DNA of 64,000 nucleotides from Isoetes taiwanensis (GCA_021234155.1 JAJEKV010000018.1:14018925-14082924); one strand, 5' to 3'; counted from the stretch's first letter, positions 22,798 through 41,414 are shown. Notes: generated by a model not told the origin, from the sequence alone. Numbers and translations are program-made.

Positions 22798-23841
22798 ACG
22801 CTTCGAATCACATCCCCAATGTCATGAAACATGTCATAGAACATAAGGACAAACATAAGGACGTATGCATCTGAGAATTGATAATTTTTGTAATTTTGCT
22901 TGCTTTGAACCTTACAATCTTCTACACTTCTAAATTTAGAATACACGTTCCATCAGCTCACAAACGAGGATGAGAATATTTATTCAACTTCAAAATATAA
23001 AATATGGTACAATGGCTGATGGTTCATGTTTCAAATCTATTTGGCTGAGGTTGAAGAAAGCCAGAGAGAATCGAGGCAGGCTTGAGAATATGAATTTATT
23101 AAAACTTCTTATGACGCGCCACTTCAAACACAAGCACCTTCGAGGTAAGCAACATTTAATACAAAGTAACTTCATGGTTACAAGGCAATCAAGATAATTC
23201 TAGATCAAATGAAAATAAGGGCAGTGATCAAAGCTGTGAATATATGGAACGCAGCAACAAATTATCCCCAACAGGCTTATTCGGGCCAAAAAATTAGCAT
23301 TTGTATTGACATACATATGGTAGATGGGCACCCTGTTGTAACGCCATCTCATAATTGTGAATAGTTTCTTCTCCCCTCCTTATCACCCAGGTAGAAGGAT
23401 ATGAATTGGAAACCACATCTAAGTTTCCAATCAGCAAAATTCGTAGCTCCTCTCAAATGGCAAATCCAAAGAACTGACTTTGATGCAAGCATTACACCTG
23501 ATCTCAACATTTAAATTTGAATCTTATCAAAGACCACGAGTGATCTTGTGTTGAGAAGTCCTGGTTGACAATAAGGGCCCAGGGCATCAAGCAAAAGGGA
23601 TCACAATAGCGCAACCACTCTTTGGCCTACAATCTGCAACCTCAAATATAATTTTCTGGAGGAAACAGAAACAGAATTATTCCTTCAAGGCCATGGCCAG
23701 AATGCTATCAGCTACTTAACTTTATTTATTGCATTAAGATTGGCCTCTTGGCAAAAAGAGCACGCTATGGTACAATCAATTCTCCCAGTGGACACCAGTA
23801 AGGCAAACAAGAAATCAGGATTGGCAGAAGAAAGGCAGGCT
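22798..23841. other. 3' flank of the PI4K beta gene
   Basis: The region directly below the stop codon on the minus strand should contain the 3' UTR. I could not identify a poly(A) site with confidence. No other gene is seen; the frame at 22970-23197 has no known domain. Confidence 0.4.
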
Positions 23842-30125
<6,284 letters not shown>

Positions 30126-31240
30126 ATTCAACTAGTTCTTCTATCTGTCTATCTAACTGCTATTTGACTCTGCCATCCATAAAGCTTGTTCATTGTTCTC
30201 TTCGAATGCCAATTGTAACCCAACAAATTCCAACCTGGTGGTTGGGCCACTCATATTCCGTTACCACAGAAATGAAGTCACAAAGTCCACTGACCCTTCT
30301 AAGGGTCTGACCCATAGCAGGAACCAGTATAACTAAATCAAGCTGAAGAGAGCATCCTGGCATAACCTAATTTTGCTCCTAGTTAAAAAGCTGTCACCAT
30401 GTCAACATCCAAATTCATCGATTCACGCTGACCTAAATAGAAACAGCTAATGGAGCTCTTTGGGATTGACGTGGATGCTTCTCCCCGAAGAAGAAACATC
30501 GCATTTAAACAATTAACAATCTTCAAACCTGACGACCATGAATAAAAGGGAGCTCTGACCTCTTGCTAGCAAACACCGCACACCAAATTGTAAACCATTC
30601 CACCAGATAAAATATCCTAAGCTGTCATTACCATTCCAGTCCAAGTAATCTAACCCGTAATGGCCTCCAAATTCAGCTCTTGCACGCTAAAACCGTTCGC
30701 AAGCGCTGCTGGAACTCGAGACCCGTCCGAGACATAAGAAAACCCGTTTGAAAATCCTGGGAGGAACAGATCTCCAAAGCAAACGCGCGAAGAGGGAAGA
30801 TCTGAGCCTAGGATGAAATTGGGGGAGAGTCGGATTCGGCAGAGGGAAAAGCGAAGACACGCAAACACGACACATTGGCGCACATGGAAACAAACACGGC
30901 GCGACCTGCGGCCACATAAGGCCCAGCGTGTCTGCCTTGCCACTCCTAAACATTTGAAATTTGTCTAGGTTTGCCTCCAAAGGTAAGGTTATCGGTCTAG
31001 TCAGGCTGATAATCAAAAATTTGTGGCCGGAGGAGTTGTACGTCTGAAGCTAGAAAGTTCGCCGGAAGTCTGCTAGGGTTGAAAGCTGGACCGAGACCTT
31101 ACGTGCCAAATATTTGGCTTTGGACATACAACCGAAGCCACGCATTTTTTGTTATCAGCTAAGGCTGAAATTGATAATCGTTATATCGGGCTTATATGAG
31201 GACACCAGTACTGTTATCAGTCCTGTACCAGTACTCTTAT
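30126..31240. other. 5' flank of the PI4K beta gene
   Basis: Upstream of the start codon on the minus strand. It should hold the 5' UTR, possibly with an intron, and the promoter. GC content rises around 30700-30950, which may mark the transcription start region. I cannot place a TATA box or splice sites with confidence. Confidence 0.4.
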
Positions 31241-31511
31241 TATTGAATATTAGCCTCTATACACAGTCCATGTCATCGATCCAGTCTTATGTCATGAGGT
31301 GTGTCTCTTGGCACAGTCAGTACTCTTATTATTGAATATTAGCCTCTATACACAGTCCATGTCATCGATCCAGTCTTATGTCATGAGGTGTGTCTCTTGG
31401 CACAGTCATACCTCTTCAGAGGATATATATTGTATGCTACGGTGAGGGCTTTTCTCACCATCTCCATCTATTCATATCTAGTTTTCTGCTGTAGATCTCT
31501 GATTTTCTACA
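31241..31511 (+). repeat. 5' LTR of compact element, with internal 86-bp duplication
   Basis: It matches 32285-32475 but contains an 86-base segment twice: ATTGAATATTAGCCTCTATA and onwards, through GTGTCTCTTGGCACAGTC (about 31231-31316 and 31317-31402). The first base pair of the LTR has decayed from TG to TA. Confidence 0.8.
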
Positions 31512-31523
31512 TGGTATCAGAGC
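31512..31523 (+). promoter_or_regulatory. Primer binding site, initiator-Met type
   Basis: TGGTATCAGAGC is directly adjacent to the LTR end. Zero spacing is more common in copia-type and TRIM elements. Confidence 0.85.
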
Positions 31524-31815
31524 CTTTTGTAGGCTGATCCTAGGCGTAGAGCATCTGCAATTATTGTTGTTACTGTCATGATTAACCATCAGGTCTGGAG
31601 CGTATGATTCGGTTTCATTCAAATCATCGTGGCCTTTCGGTTAGGATGTACAGCTACCACTTCAGAGGTAGTGGGTTCAAGCCACTTTAGAGGTAGTGGG
31701 TTCAAGTCTTGTTTAGACCTTTTTGCATCCGTGTGACGACCATATTTTGTATATACGAGTATAATGTTCGTATGATACGAATATCTGTATGGTCATCACA
31801 GTTGCTTGACGATTT

Positions 31816-32091
31816 GTTGGGGTCCAGATTGCTGCGTTGAAGACATCTTCAAGAACAGTGGGTGATGCTGATGATGATGCTGATGAAGAGTCTCCTGATG
31901 GTGATGTAAGGAAGAAGTCGATGTTGATTCCCCTGTGGGCTGCATCAAATCTGAGTGAAGAACAATTTCGGCCTGAGTGGGAGAATTCTGATCTGAGTAT
32001 GTTGATGCGTGGTACCTTTGTGACTAAGTGGGAGAAGAAAGATCTTGGTGCTTCTTCGTGGTTATTTGCTGGTAACAAAATTTTTGTGTGA
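31816..32091 (+). pseudogene. Unrecognised ORF carried by the compact retroelement
   Basis: The frame is open from about 31816 to the TGA at 32089 without an ATG near its start. It reads VGVQIAALKTSSRTVG, an acidic stretch DADDDADEESPDGDVRKK, LIPLWAASNLSEEQFRPEW and WEKKDLGASSWLFAGNKIFV. I do not recognise the family. The composition looks like real coding sequence rather than a chance frame. Lack of a start codon and the position between retroelement LTRs suggest a captured exon or cDNA fragment. It could also be a highly decayed gag. Confidence 0.45.
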
Positions 32092-32284
32092 AGATTTTGG
32101 TTCCAGTGGGAGCAGTGGTGAAGACGTTTCTTTGTGAAGATCGTTGGGCTGCAGAACTTTGTGGAGGTGTAGAGATTGCGTGAAGATCATTGAATATGTG
32201 AGACCGAACTATAATTTTTCTGATTCTTATTCTTAGTGATCGGTCATAATGTAAATTGTATATGGACATTTAAGGCAGTGGGAA

Positions 32285-32475
32285 TGTTGAATATTAGCCT
32301 CTGCATGTCCACGTATACAAGTCCATGTCATCGATCCACTCCTATGTCATGAGTTGTGTCTCTTGGCACAGTCATACCTCTTTAGAGGTATATATTGTAT
32401 GCTATGGTGAGGGCTTTTCTCACCATCTCCATTTATCGATATCTAGTTTCTGTTGTAGATCCCTGATTTTCTACA
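32285..32475 (+). repeat. 3' LTR of compact element
   Basis: It starts TGTTGAATATTAGCCTC after a purine tract and ends GATTTTCTACA. It is similar to the 5' LTR but without the internal duplication. Confidence 0.8.
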
Positions 32476-32700
32476 GTTATCAGTCATGTATCAGTCCTGA
32501 TAACTCGAGTTATCAGACTCTCGCTTTACACACAAGAGTTCGATAAGGACTAAGGGTGGTTTCTCATGGGCAGCCTTACTAAAGTAACATGGCAATATAA
32601 CAATCAAGGAGGCATGCCCTTTTCAGAAACATGTGATTCCGATCCCTAGTTTTATTGGCAACGAATAAGAAATCTTGACTGGATAGCGCAAACTGAATCT

Positions 32701-33031
32701 TCGTTTCGCCAATGATAAAACTTATTTTCCATATCAATTTAACTGTAGTGCATGTGCCTACTTGAAGGCGCCTTTACACCCAACTCGCCTTCCTTCTTGG
32801 TTCAAATTAAATTATGTCAATCAGCCTATGGTTGGTTGGTTGGTTGGTTGGTTGGTTGGTTGGTTGGTTGGTTGGTTGGTTGGTTGGTTCTAACACCATA
32901 CCACATCGGCAGCATTCTTTAGGACATATGGCAATCCATTCTCAGACGCACACTACACAAGATGAAACTAATTGCACTCACCTCTCCATCTAATGGTAGC
33001 GGGGTACACCCCAACTTAAAAGTCTGCTTGT
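32701..33031 (+). repeat. Duplicated segment, copy 1, with (GGTT)15
   Basis: It is nearly the same sequence as 34527-34821. A pure GGTT array of 15 units (32830-32889) replaces the five-unit array of the other copy. The length difference of 36 bases is explained by that array alone. Confidence 0.88.
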
Positions 33032-33189
33032 TAAATGGGTTGAATGAAGACCCTGATGACAACTTCTAGTCTGCGTAGCTTTGTCAGCTGCAACGGCAGA
33101 TGATAGATATATATGAGTACTAAAGATAACATACCATTTTCTACATCTATTCTGTTATATTCTATATATGCAGCACAATAGCTAGTTTC

Positions 33190-35017
33190 TGTGACGTTCT
33201 AGGTATTTATATAGTATATGTATGTATACTATGACACGTCACCAGGATATAGTTAGACCCTTAAGGGGTCGATAGGGGATAACTTGGGCTAACCTAAAAG
33301 GGTTTTCTTTAGCTGCTAAAATATTATGGAATAATTACCCTAATTAGGCTAATTAGGTTAATTAACTAGTTAAAGTCAACCAATAGGGCAGTGCCACCTG
33401 GCCTAATTCAATTGGCTAAGGGGAACTTGCCAAATTTAGAGGGCAAATTGGGGTCCTACCCGCATTTCTGCCCCAAATCGATTTGGGAAGAGTGGAGGAA
33501 GGAGGAGCCACCAACTGCTGTGACCAAACTCGAAGAATGGCCTTTCGTGACAACGGTTCTAGCCAAGAGACTGGTTAGTCCCTAGATACTTTGTGCTTCA
33601 GCTAACACTTTTTTTATTAGATGGAATGGTTAATTTTTCTTTTTTATGTTACTATGATGATGATGGATACTTTAATTATGATTGTGTTCCCTCTTTCTGT
33701 TCCTCCTGTGTGTCTGGGGGTTAAGAGGAGGGTAGAGACCTGAAAGCTTCCTAGAAACAGAGATGTTTCTAGCTAGAACCCTTAAAACCCAGTAAATGCG
33801 GCCTGTGCACAAGAGCCCACCTGCCTGTGGATGCTATGAAGTGATTCAACACCAAATAATGAGTATGATGGTGAATTGGGGGTGGGGTCTTGCCTAGCGT
33901 GGCTGTAAGACTCCTACAGTGTGATAGGCTTATAGTCGGTCCTCGTGTTGGGGCCGGGTATGGGTCTGACACTCCCTGGGTTGCAGGAGACGTGCCTATA
34001 TGGACGTCCTGGACTCGAACGGGCTGGAGAGCCAGCCTTTAGATTTAGGGGAATAAGTCGGGTACGGATGCAGGTGCTATGTGGCACGTGTCCTCTAGCA
34101 CACCCAGGGACCCATCATGCTCGGGGAGGGGATGCTGCCCTGACCTGCCTCATCGGACCGGGGAGATGTAACCTGAAGTACTCTCATAGGGTGATTCCAT
34201 GGGATTGCATCTCCAGAGGGCTACAATCATGCCATAACATGTTTCGGCCTATCTGCAAAGTGTGCACATGAGGGGCAGATGGAGTGGACTACCCTAGCCA
34301 TTGTTCTATGTCAGCCAACACCATGTTATACCTCTGTCTGCTGATATCTTGAGGCCCTGACCGTCAGTCGACCCCATGGAGTCTGAGCCCAGGGTAGAGC
34401 CTTACTTATGGTATATTGCATATGTGCTTGTATTGCTATTTAGTTGAGATGCTTGTATTGCTATTTGGTTGAGATGCTATTTACTTATGATATATTGCAT
34501 ATGTTATCTTGTGCTTGTATTGCTATTCGTTTCACCAATGATACAATGTATTTTCCATATCAATTTAACTGTAGTGCATGTGTCTACTTGAAGGCGTCTT
34601 TACATCCAACTCGCCTTCCTCCTTGATTCAAATTAAATTATGTCAATCAGCTTATGGTTGGTTGGTTGGTTGGTTAGTTCTAACATCATATCACATCGGC
34701 AGCATTCTTTAGGACATATGGCAATCCATTCTCAGATGCACACTATACAAGATGAAACTAATTGCACTCACCTCTCCACCTAATGGTAGCGGAGTACACC
34801 CCAACTTAAAAGTCTGCTTGTGCTAACATGTATGTACGCTTCCGATCCATAGAGGACGTGGGACAAATGACACCTCCGTGTTCCTCGCCCAGACACTTGG
34901 CCATCCCAAGTGGTCCGAATTAGACGGAGGGCCCTTCCATAGTGATGTAGTCGCCACGGTAGGGGAATTCCCGTATTTATATGATGGGAGCATCGTATAG
35001 ATTATGGGAGCGTCACA
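33190..35017 (+). repeat. Chromovirus-type LTR with adjoining primer binding site
   Basis: It begins TGTGACGTTCTAGG and ends GGGAGCGTCACA, followed by one base and TGGTATCAGAGC at 35019. Its middle part (such as TGCAAAGTGTGCAC, GGAGTCTGAGCCC) is similar to the minus-strand LTR at 49322-59887, so both come from related families. It contains the second copy of the duplicated GGTT segment. No coding interior follows, so this is a 5' LTR remnant. Confidence 0.72.
34527..34821 (+). repeat. Duplicated segment, copy 2, with short GGTT array
   Basis: It matches 32701-33031 at roughly 95% by eye and lies inside the LTR at 33190-35017. The GGTT run has about five units plus AGTT. Confidence 0.88.
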
Positions 35018-35018
35018 G

Positions 35019-35030
35019 TGGTATCAGAGC
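35019..35030 (+). promoter_or_regulatory. Primer binding site, initiator-Met type
   Basis: TGGTATCAGAGC lies one base after the LTR end. Beyond it there are only ~250 bases of possible leader before similarity to retroelements ends. Confidence 0.82.
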
Positions 35031-35950
35031 ATGATTTTGGTAGACCAAATCATTGCACTGGCCATAGTCTAACTCGTTAGTTTGGGAAGACTTCATTTTA
35101 GGTTAAACAATCCCAACTATATAGTTAGTATGTGGGTTGACCTAGTTATGGGAGGACTAAATTAGATGGCGTAGGAAGGTGTAAACTAGTAGGGTAAGTA
35201 TGTTAGATTTAACTTTAGATTGCTTCATTTTTTTTTTTTTCATTTAGGCTTGAACCTGTATGTGCTTTATTTTTTCTGTTTCCTTAGTCCCACCGGATCT
35301 GAGCCAGCGCCTACCATAGATTTAAATGTATTTTTCGTCTAGTTCTTTGGGTGTTTGAGAATGATTATGTTATGAATAACCCAATTTTGCTTCGAGTTCT
35401 TTTGTTTGATAGTCATTTACGCTTTTTCTGCAGAGCTTTGCAACAAATAGGGGCCCCTGCAGATTTCTTCTGCTCTGTTCTCACTTCTCTGTTTCTCAAG
35501 ATTTATTGTGATGGATCATTTTGCATTCGATCTAAGAGGTTTCCGGCTCTATACAAGTTTGGACACGGCATTCTTGAGTCTTGAGGATCCAATTTTGCAT
35601 TGAAACCGCTAGCTCTTGGGAATATGAACAACTCATCCATCACTCTCTGATTTTCAAACTAATATGCTCCATTTGGTCTATGTTCTTCGAATCGTTCAAA
35701 TACTCATCCAGCTATTCGAAAACCCCATCAATTCCTCTGTAAACAAGCCCGATTAGAGTCCGATTCTGGTGGCTATGGCGGCTGCCGTTTTGTTTAATGT
35801 TCGGATTCTAGTATCTTTGAAACAAATTAAATAAATTATTTGTTTGTCTTTTATCAAGTGTTTGCTCTTGGCTTTATGGCTAGCACGTGTGGTTTATAAC
35901 TTGTAATTGTTGGTTCGACTTCCTCCAATGGCCATATAGCTATATATGTT
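35031..35950. other. Retroelement leader remnant, then no gene seen
   Basis: The frame at 35351-35584 has no known domain. A poly-T run is at 35229-35240. Confidence 0.35.
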
Positions 35951-37030
35951 TTTGCCCATCAATCCCTTGTTTTTTTGAGGTTGTGTATGGGTCGGGTTGG
36001 GATGCGTACCCTCTAAATTCCTTGCGATGCCAATTTTCTTGTTCGATGGTTCTTCTTTGTTTAGTTGTCATTGATGTGCATGAGCTTGGAATCTATGGTC
36101 GGTCTTGGGTCTTGCACCATCAATTTTTTGGATGTCTGGTGCTTGCGTGGGTCGTGTTAAGATACACTGCTTAGGCTTGTTTGTTAAGTTTGTAATTGGT
36201 AGATAAGAGGTAGGTCTTTTATAGCGTAGTGACTTTTGGTTGCTCTTATTGTTTTATGCTCATAGGGTTGGTTTGTTGGCCTGGAATCTTGCTCTGTCAA
36301 TCTCTTGTTTTTGATAGATCTTCATAGGCCATTTGGGGTGCGTGTTCCTTAAATTCATGTTTTTAAACATGGCATCTTGCATTGGAAAGAAGTTCTTGCT
36401 TTTGGTTTGTCCTTTAATTTACCTGGATTCTAAGTTCTTGGGTCTAGGGTCGCGAGTTTTTACCATTTGAGGTCTTAAAAAGCATGGCGAGAGATTTTGT
36501 TTTATCTTGGAGTGAATGGTTGAGATTTTGCCTCTCAATCCCTTGTTTTTTGGAGATCGTGTATAGGTCGGGTTGGAACATGTGCCCCCCTTTTATTAAA
36601 TTCGTTTCGATGTCAATTTTCTTGTTTGATGGTTCTCTTTTGGTCAATTGTCATTGATGTGCATGAACTTGGAGTCTAGGATCAGTCTTGGGTCTTACAC
36701 CATCAATTCCCTGGATGTCTAGTGCTTGCGTAGGTCATGTTAAGATATGTTGCTTAGGCTTACTTGTTAGGTTTGTAGTTGGTAGCTAAGAGGTGGGTCT
36801 TTTACAGCATAGTGTTTTTTTGTTAATATTCTTGCTTTATGCTCGTAGGGTTGGCATGTTGGCCTGGGGTCTTGCTCCGTCAATCCCTTGTTTTTTGCTG
36901 GATCTTCATAGGTTGGGGTGCGTGTACCTTAATTTCATGTTTAAACATGTCGTCTTGTTTTATTGGAAAGGAGTTCTTGCTTTCAGTTTGTCCTTTAAGT
37001 TGGATAAGGTTGGATTCTAAGGTCTTGATT
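35951..37030 (+). repeat. Direct tandem duplication, ~578-bp period
   Basis: Copy 1 (35951-36440) and copy 2 (36529-37030) share TCAATCCCTTGTTTTTT, GGTCGGGTTGG, TTTTCTTGTT(C/T)GATGGTTCT, GTCATTGATGTGCATGA, GGTCTT(G/A)CACCATCAATT, GATCTTCATAGG and AAGTTCTTGCTTT-like strings in the same order. Divergence is clear. The sequence is T-rich on this strand and looks non-coding, possibly intronic. Confidence 0.8.
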
Positions 37031-39973
37031 CTCATATTCCTAGATTAAAAGCATAGCCTAGATGCTTTAGGTATCCCTTAGATTGTGTTGTTTGGTTTGT
37101 TTTTATAAGGCTTTGTTGGTTTTTGAGGCGTTTTGAGTCTAGGGTCTGTTGTCGTGCTTTCTGAGTCCAGTACAACATAGCCTAGATGCTTCTTTGTATT
37201 TTTTATGTACAGTTGGTCCTTGTTCTTATACCATGTTTCCTATTTTTTCAGTTTGTTGCATACGTTGGTTTGTTTGGACATGATTCCTGAATATTGTCAG
37301 GTGATTAGGTCATAAAGTTTAGGCTTTTTTGTTGTGGAGAGCATTTTGGTTTTGCTGTGTTTCACTTTGAGGCAGGCTTAGTTTGAGGGTATTCTCATGA
37401 AGGTTGTTGGTTCTAAGGGTTTTTTGGATGTCAAAATCCCACCCAATTTTCCCATGTTGCATGATTTTCTTAACAATTTGATTGGTTATTTTCCGCTGGC
37501 TGTAGTTGTTCCAGCCCTGGCTTGTCCCTTCAATACAAGGTTGCTTAAGGCCCATGCATTAACAGCCCCAATGTTTATTGAAGAACGAAATGTGGCTTTT
37601 CATTCGTCTTGGATTAGGCAAGTATGGCTTACATAGTGTTTGGTGCTATTGTCGGCTCAACCACATCAGGCTTCATTTCTCATAAGCTTTTATATTTTTT
37701 AAGATTTCGTTGTTGTTTGACATCTTAGTCTCAGTATGGAAGCTAGCACATAAGGTGCCTTGACCACTTGTACAGGTACAAGCCTTTTTGCTATCGTCCT
37801 TGAGGATTTTCTTATTCCTTGAGTATTCTCTATTCTCCAGTAGTGCGTCTATACATGTGCTATAACCATGTGCCCTAACCATGTGCCTGATTCTAAGATA
37901 GGTTGGATTATGTTGGCTCAGTCTTTTAGCTTTGTTTTTCTGGTCTTATCATGCGATGGTTTTTCTGTTAATAGGGTGTTTTTAAAAGATGTATTCTACT
38001 TAAGTTTGTTTGATGTCGAATATTTCCCTTGAAATTGTAGTCCGTGCATGTACTATAGTCTCATCTTTGTCATTATCTAGACAGTTTGTTTTAGATTATA
38101 TATCATATTGTTAGCTATATAGTTCACGTGTACATGCATCTTCTGATATGCCCTGGCATTTCTCTCGGTAATTACATGGTTCATTTTTTTAAGTGCATAT
38201 CCTATTATCGGTTAAACTAGAACATTTGTAAAGTACATATGTACATACACTTATTCAAATCCCCATTTGGCCCCTCTTGTTATTCACTAAATAATTCGTT
38301 TTGATATTGCTCGACCCATGCATTGAATCCCTCGTCTTGGACTTGTCAAGTACTTGCGATATGCCACCTTATACAAGTATTGCCAAATCATGGGTATGTT
38401 TAGTAAATGGAAAGGGTTCGTATCTCCTTGATGATGGGATGGAAATTGGATGTGTTGGGAGACACTATTTTCACGGTTATGTATTTATTTCAATTTGCTC
38501 TTTGATTTTTGCATTTTCTACATGTGAGTTCATTTTCACTAGAATTTTCATTCTTTAGGGTGGGAGCATCCATTTAGGTATAAAGTAACTTCAATCGAAT
38601 GTCTAATTCTTTGCTTGGCTATTCCATGTATTTCTATCTTTGCAGTCTATAGTGTCCTTGGCACCATAGATTTCTTAATCGAGGGATGCCCATTTGCTTG
38701 TCCATTTCATGTTGTTTTCTTCTTGAAATTTGTTGATCTCGTTCTGCAGGTTATGGGGTTCCTAATCATTGCTAATTTATTTCTACGGTTACATGGTTCA
38801 TTGGTTTAATTAGAAGTGGTTCGCTTCTCTCTATTCTCTCCTGCATGTAGTTTCATTTGGTGCTCCCTATGCTTGCTCTATTTCGTTTACCTCATAACTT
38901 TCCCTCATTCCTTCCCTTCTGCATAAATGTCTCGTCCCATTCAACCTTTGTTGCATCAGTGGTACCAAACAGGAGAGTAGAATGAAATGGATGGAAAAAG
39001 AGATCGAGAATAGAGGAACAAAGCAAAACGAGGCAAAGTAGCAAAGTACACAAAATGCAAATGGCCTAAAGGCCCTCAAAGGCACTAACGAGACACTAAA
39101 AATCTATGACAAAGAACGAGTATAGGCCCTTATAAGGGCATCCATAAGAACTACTGAGAACATATGAGAACATATAGAGTAAAAAAACAAATAGAGCAAC
39201 AACAACAAATACCAAGGACTAAAATTCATGAACGTATACCCACCTGTATAACAGATCCAAGTGAACCTTCAAACATAGAAACAACATAACGTAGAACAAA
39301 ATGATAGGGACCTCGAGACTCAAGAAAATCTAGAGGACTGGACCAAAGAACCCATTATGGTGAGAGAAAGGTGGGGACTGGAACAATGAATCCAAGGAAC
39401 TTAAAGGGTACTATATGACATCGTCGGAAGAAGCAGAGTTAAGAGGACAACTCGATGAACCACTTGATAGCCTTTTGGGACCACCCCCAAAGGGGATCTG
39501 TGCAAAGTACTGCTTTTCCTTGCTATGTGACTTTCCATTGTGCTTTTTATAGGCGCCTTCCTTGTAAATGTTTGGTCATGGACTCCAAATGAATTGATAT
39601 ATATTGTTTTGAGAGCGTAAATATAACTTAGATTCCTAACTAGCACATCATCTTTTTAGTGGTATCGTAATAACATCTTAGTTGCTACTCACAGTAGATA
39701 GCAGAATTTTGGAAAAAAAACATGGCCATTTGGAAGGAATCATGGCCACATGTAATGTGTTAGAGAGTCAACAGGCTAGAGAATGAACTCATGTGATTTA
39801 GCCACATTTCCACAATCATTGTTCTACTATATGTTCCCTGCAACAATTTGGCTGATGGACATAGATGCACATATGCGAGAGTAAATGCTTGTACTGGGTT
39901 ATGGAATTGGCGATGACGTAGAAGCTACATGTAGGAAAGGATGAAAAGAGATGGCACGAAGCCAAAGAACATA
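37031..39973. other. Non-coding stretch, one open frame of unknown nature
   Basis: The plus frame 37397-37636 reads LHDFLNNLIGYFPLAVVVPA and PFNTRLLKAHALTAP. It could be a decayed exon, but I do not recognise it. No other feature was found. Confidence 0.3.
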
Positions 39974-40095
39974 TCTTTTGCAACGCTTCCGATTACATGT
40001 TCCGGCTTTGTACAAGGAAAGAGTATCCATGCAGATATTCTGAAAGAGAAATGTGCTTATGACATGTATGCCTATTATGGATCCAGGAGTAGAAG
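39974..40095 (+). pseudogene. PPR protein relic 1
   Basis: The plus frame reads SFATLPITCSGFVQGKSIHA then DILKEKCAYDMYA. This is the pattern of a plant PLS/DYW-type pentatricopeptide protein (TFxxLLxAC, GKxIHAxIxKxG). The frame breaks on both sides. PPR proteins act in organelle RNA processing and editing. This is a small decayed piece. Confidence 0.7.
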
Positions 40096-40283
40096 GTGAT
40101 ACAGAAATTTTTTTAGCTGTCGATGCATGAGCTATTAGGAGTAAAAGATGACCAACAAGAGGTGAAGGCTTCAACCTAAGACACGCACTTGCAGAAGCTG
40201 ATTTTTTGTTGTTGTTGTTAATATTCTTCTGTGGTGTTGGAACCGTTGTAAGTGCTATCAATAATTTAGGCCAAATAGGTCAG

Positions 40284-40405
40284 GCTCAAGGTTACAAAGA
40301 TGTTACAACGTTTGTTTCCCTTATTGGAATATGTAAATCTCTTGGAAGGCCTTAGTGGAGGGGCCTTATGTCAGATATGGACTTATTAAATTTTGTTATA
40401 TGATG
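40284..40405 (+). pseudogene. PPR protein relic 2
   Basis: The frame reads KDVTTFVSLIGICKSLG, again the TFVSLIxxCxxLG pattern of PPR repeats, followed by two stops. It lies 200 bases downstream of relic 1 and probably comes from the same decayed gene. Confidence 0.6.
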
Positions 40406-41127
40406 GTGCCGATTTACTAGGTTTATAGCTTCTATATAAAGAAGATGGCAAAATCAAACTTAGTACAAGGGTGCAATATCAATGTATGGGTTTGAATTTA
40501 GTTGTAACAAGACTTTAGGTTACTATAGGTGCTTGTAGCGAATCATTGTACCATTATGATCAGTTGTCTTTGTCAAATGCTCAACTTATTTACCAAAGCT
40601 ATTAAATTACCGTTTTCTCTGAGCATGATTCATGTTTCTTACTTGACTTTGAAGTATCTCAGCTTAGTGAAAATATTAGTCAACCATGTGTTTAATATTC
40701 AGCTAGCCAGCATCTTATATTTTAGGCGTCAATATTTTATTTGTTTGATATAAAGATTGAGCCATAATTAGTCCTTGCAAGTTTAGCAGCAGGAACTTTG
40801 CCTCCTTTTGTCCCCAACATCAACCTTTGTGAATGTTGCCCACACTTATCTAATACTTTGAATGAGTAAAATCACTTTCCTCCATGAGAGGCCATTGTTA
40901 CTTGTTTATCTTAAAGAATATCTGGGGGTCTATAATGGCTTGATTAGTATTAGTTAATTAATATGTAGCCCTTACCATTACCATTTGAAATGATCACTTA
41001 ATGTGTAATTCATGCTCATGCAAATCAGCTATTTCCAGAACCGTCTGCACAGAGTTTGATTGTTCTTTGGATGGGGTGGGAGGGGCTCTTTACATGTTAG
41101 TTCAAATGTTCTTGGATTGTGTTACAG

Positions 41128-41414
41128 GGTGCATTCCCCTGTTATGGTTCTTACTACTTGTGAGCTATTTGGCCTAAATCATTTTGGTAAAAGTTACAAC
41201 GTACTAGCAATGGGTGACCCTTTAGGCTCATTTTTGTTTTCTAGTATTATAGCTGGATAACTTTATGACAAGGAATCTCTTCGTGATCTGCGACCAGTTG
41301 GCTATCTTGACAAAAAAATGGATTAAAAATGTTTGGGTGCACGTTGTTTTAGAAATATATTTATCATACTGGTTGTTATATGTCTTATTGCATTGTGTTT
41401 AGTTCTATCTTAAG
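41128..41414 (+). pseudogene. Relic of a nodulin-like/MFS transporter exon
   Basis: After a splice-acceptor-like GTGTTACAG the frame reads VMVLTTCELFGLNHFGKSYN, VLAMGDPLGSFLFSSIIAG, a stop, LYDKESLRDL, a second stop, KCLGARCFRNIFIILVVICL. This matches the nodulin-like family of plant membrane transporters (ELFGLKHFG, DPxGSxxFSxxIAGxxYD, CxGxxCFRxTF). Two stops make it a pseudogene piece. No other exons were found nearby. Confidence 0.7.

Larger units (their letters stand above)
31241..32475 (+). mobile_element. Compact short-LTR retroelement (TRIM/SMART-like, 1.2 kb) with a foreign ORF
   Basis: Two short direct repeats (31241-31511 and 32285-32475) end GATTTTCTACA. The first is directly followed by TGGTATCAGAGCC, an initiator-Met primer binding site. 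The purine-rich AAGGCAGTGGGAA precedes the second, whose start is TGTTGAATATTAG. Flanks are CTTAT on the left and GTTAT on the right, a four-of-five-base TSD match. The interior of ~760 bases has no gag or pol. It carries an 84-codon frame that looks like protein-coding sequence from elsewhere. Confidence 0.78.

Noticed and set aside
37397-37636. 79-codon plus frame with protein-like composition
   Set aside because: No family recognised and no flanking splice or start evidence; mentioned only in the region entry.
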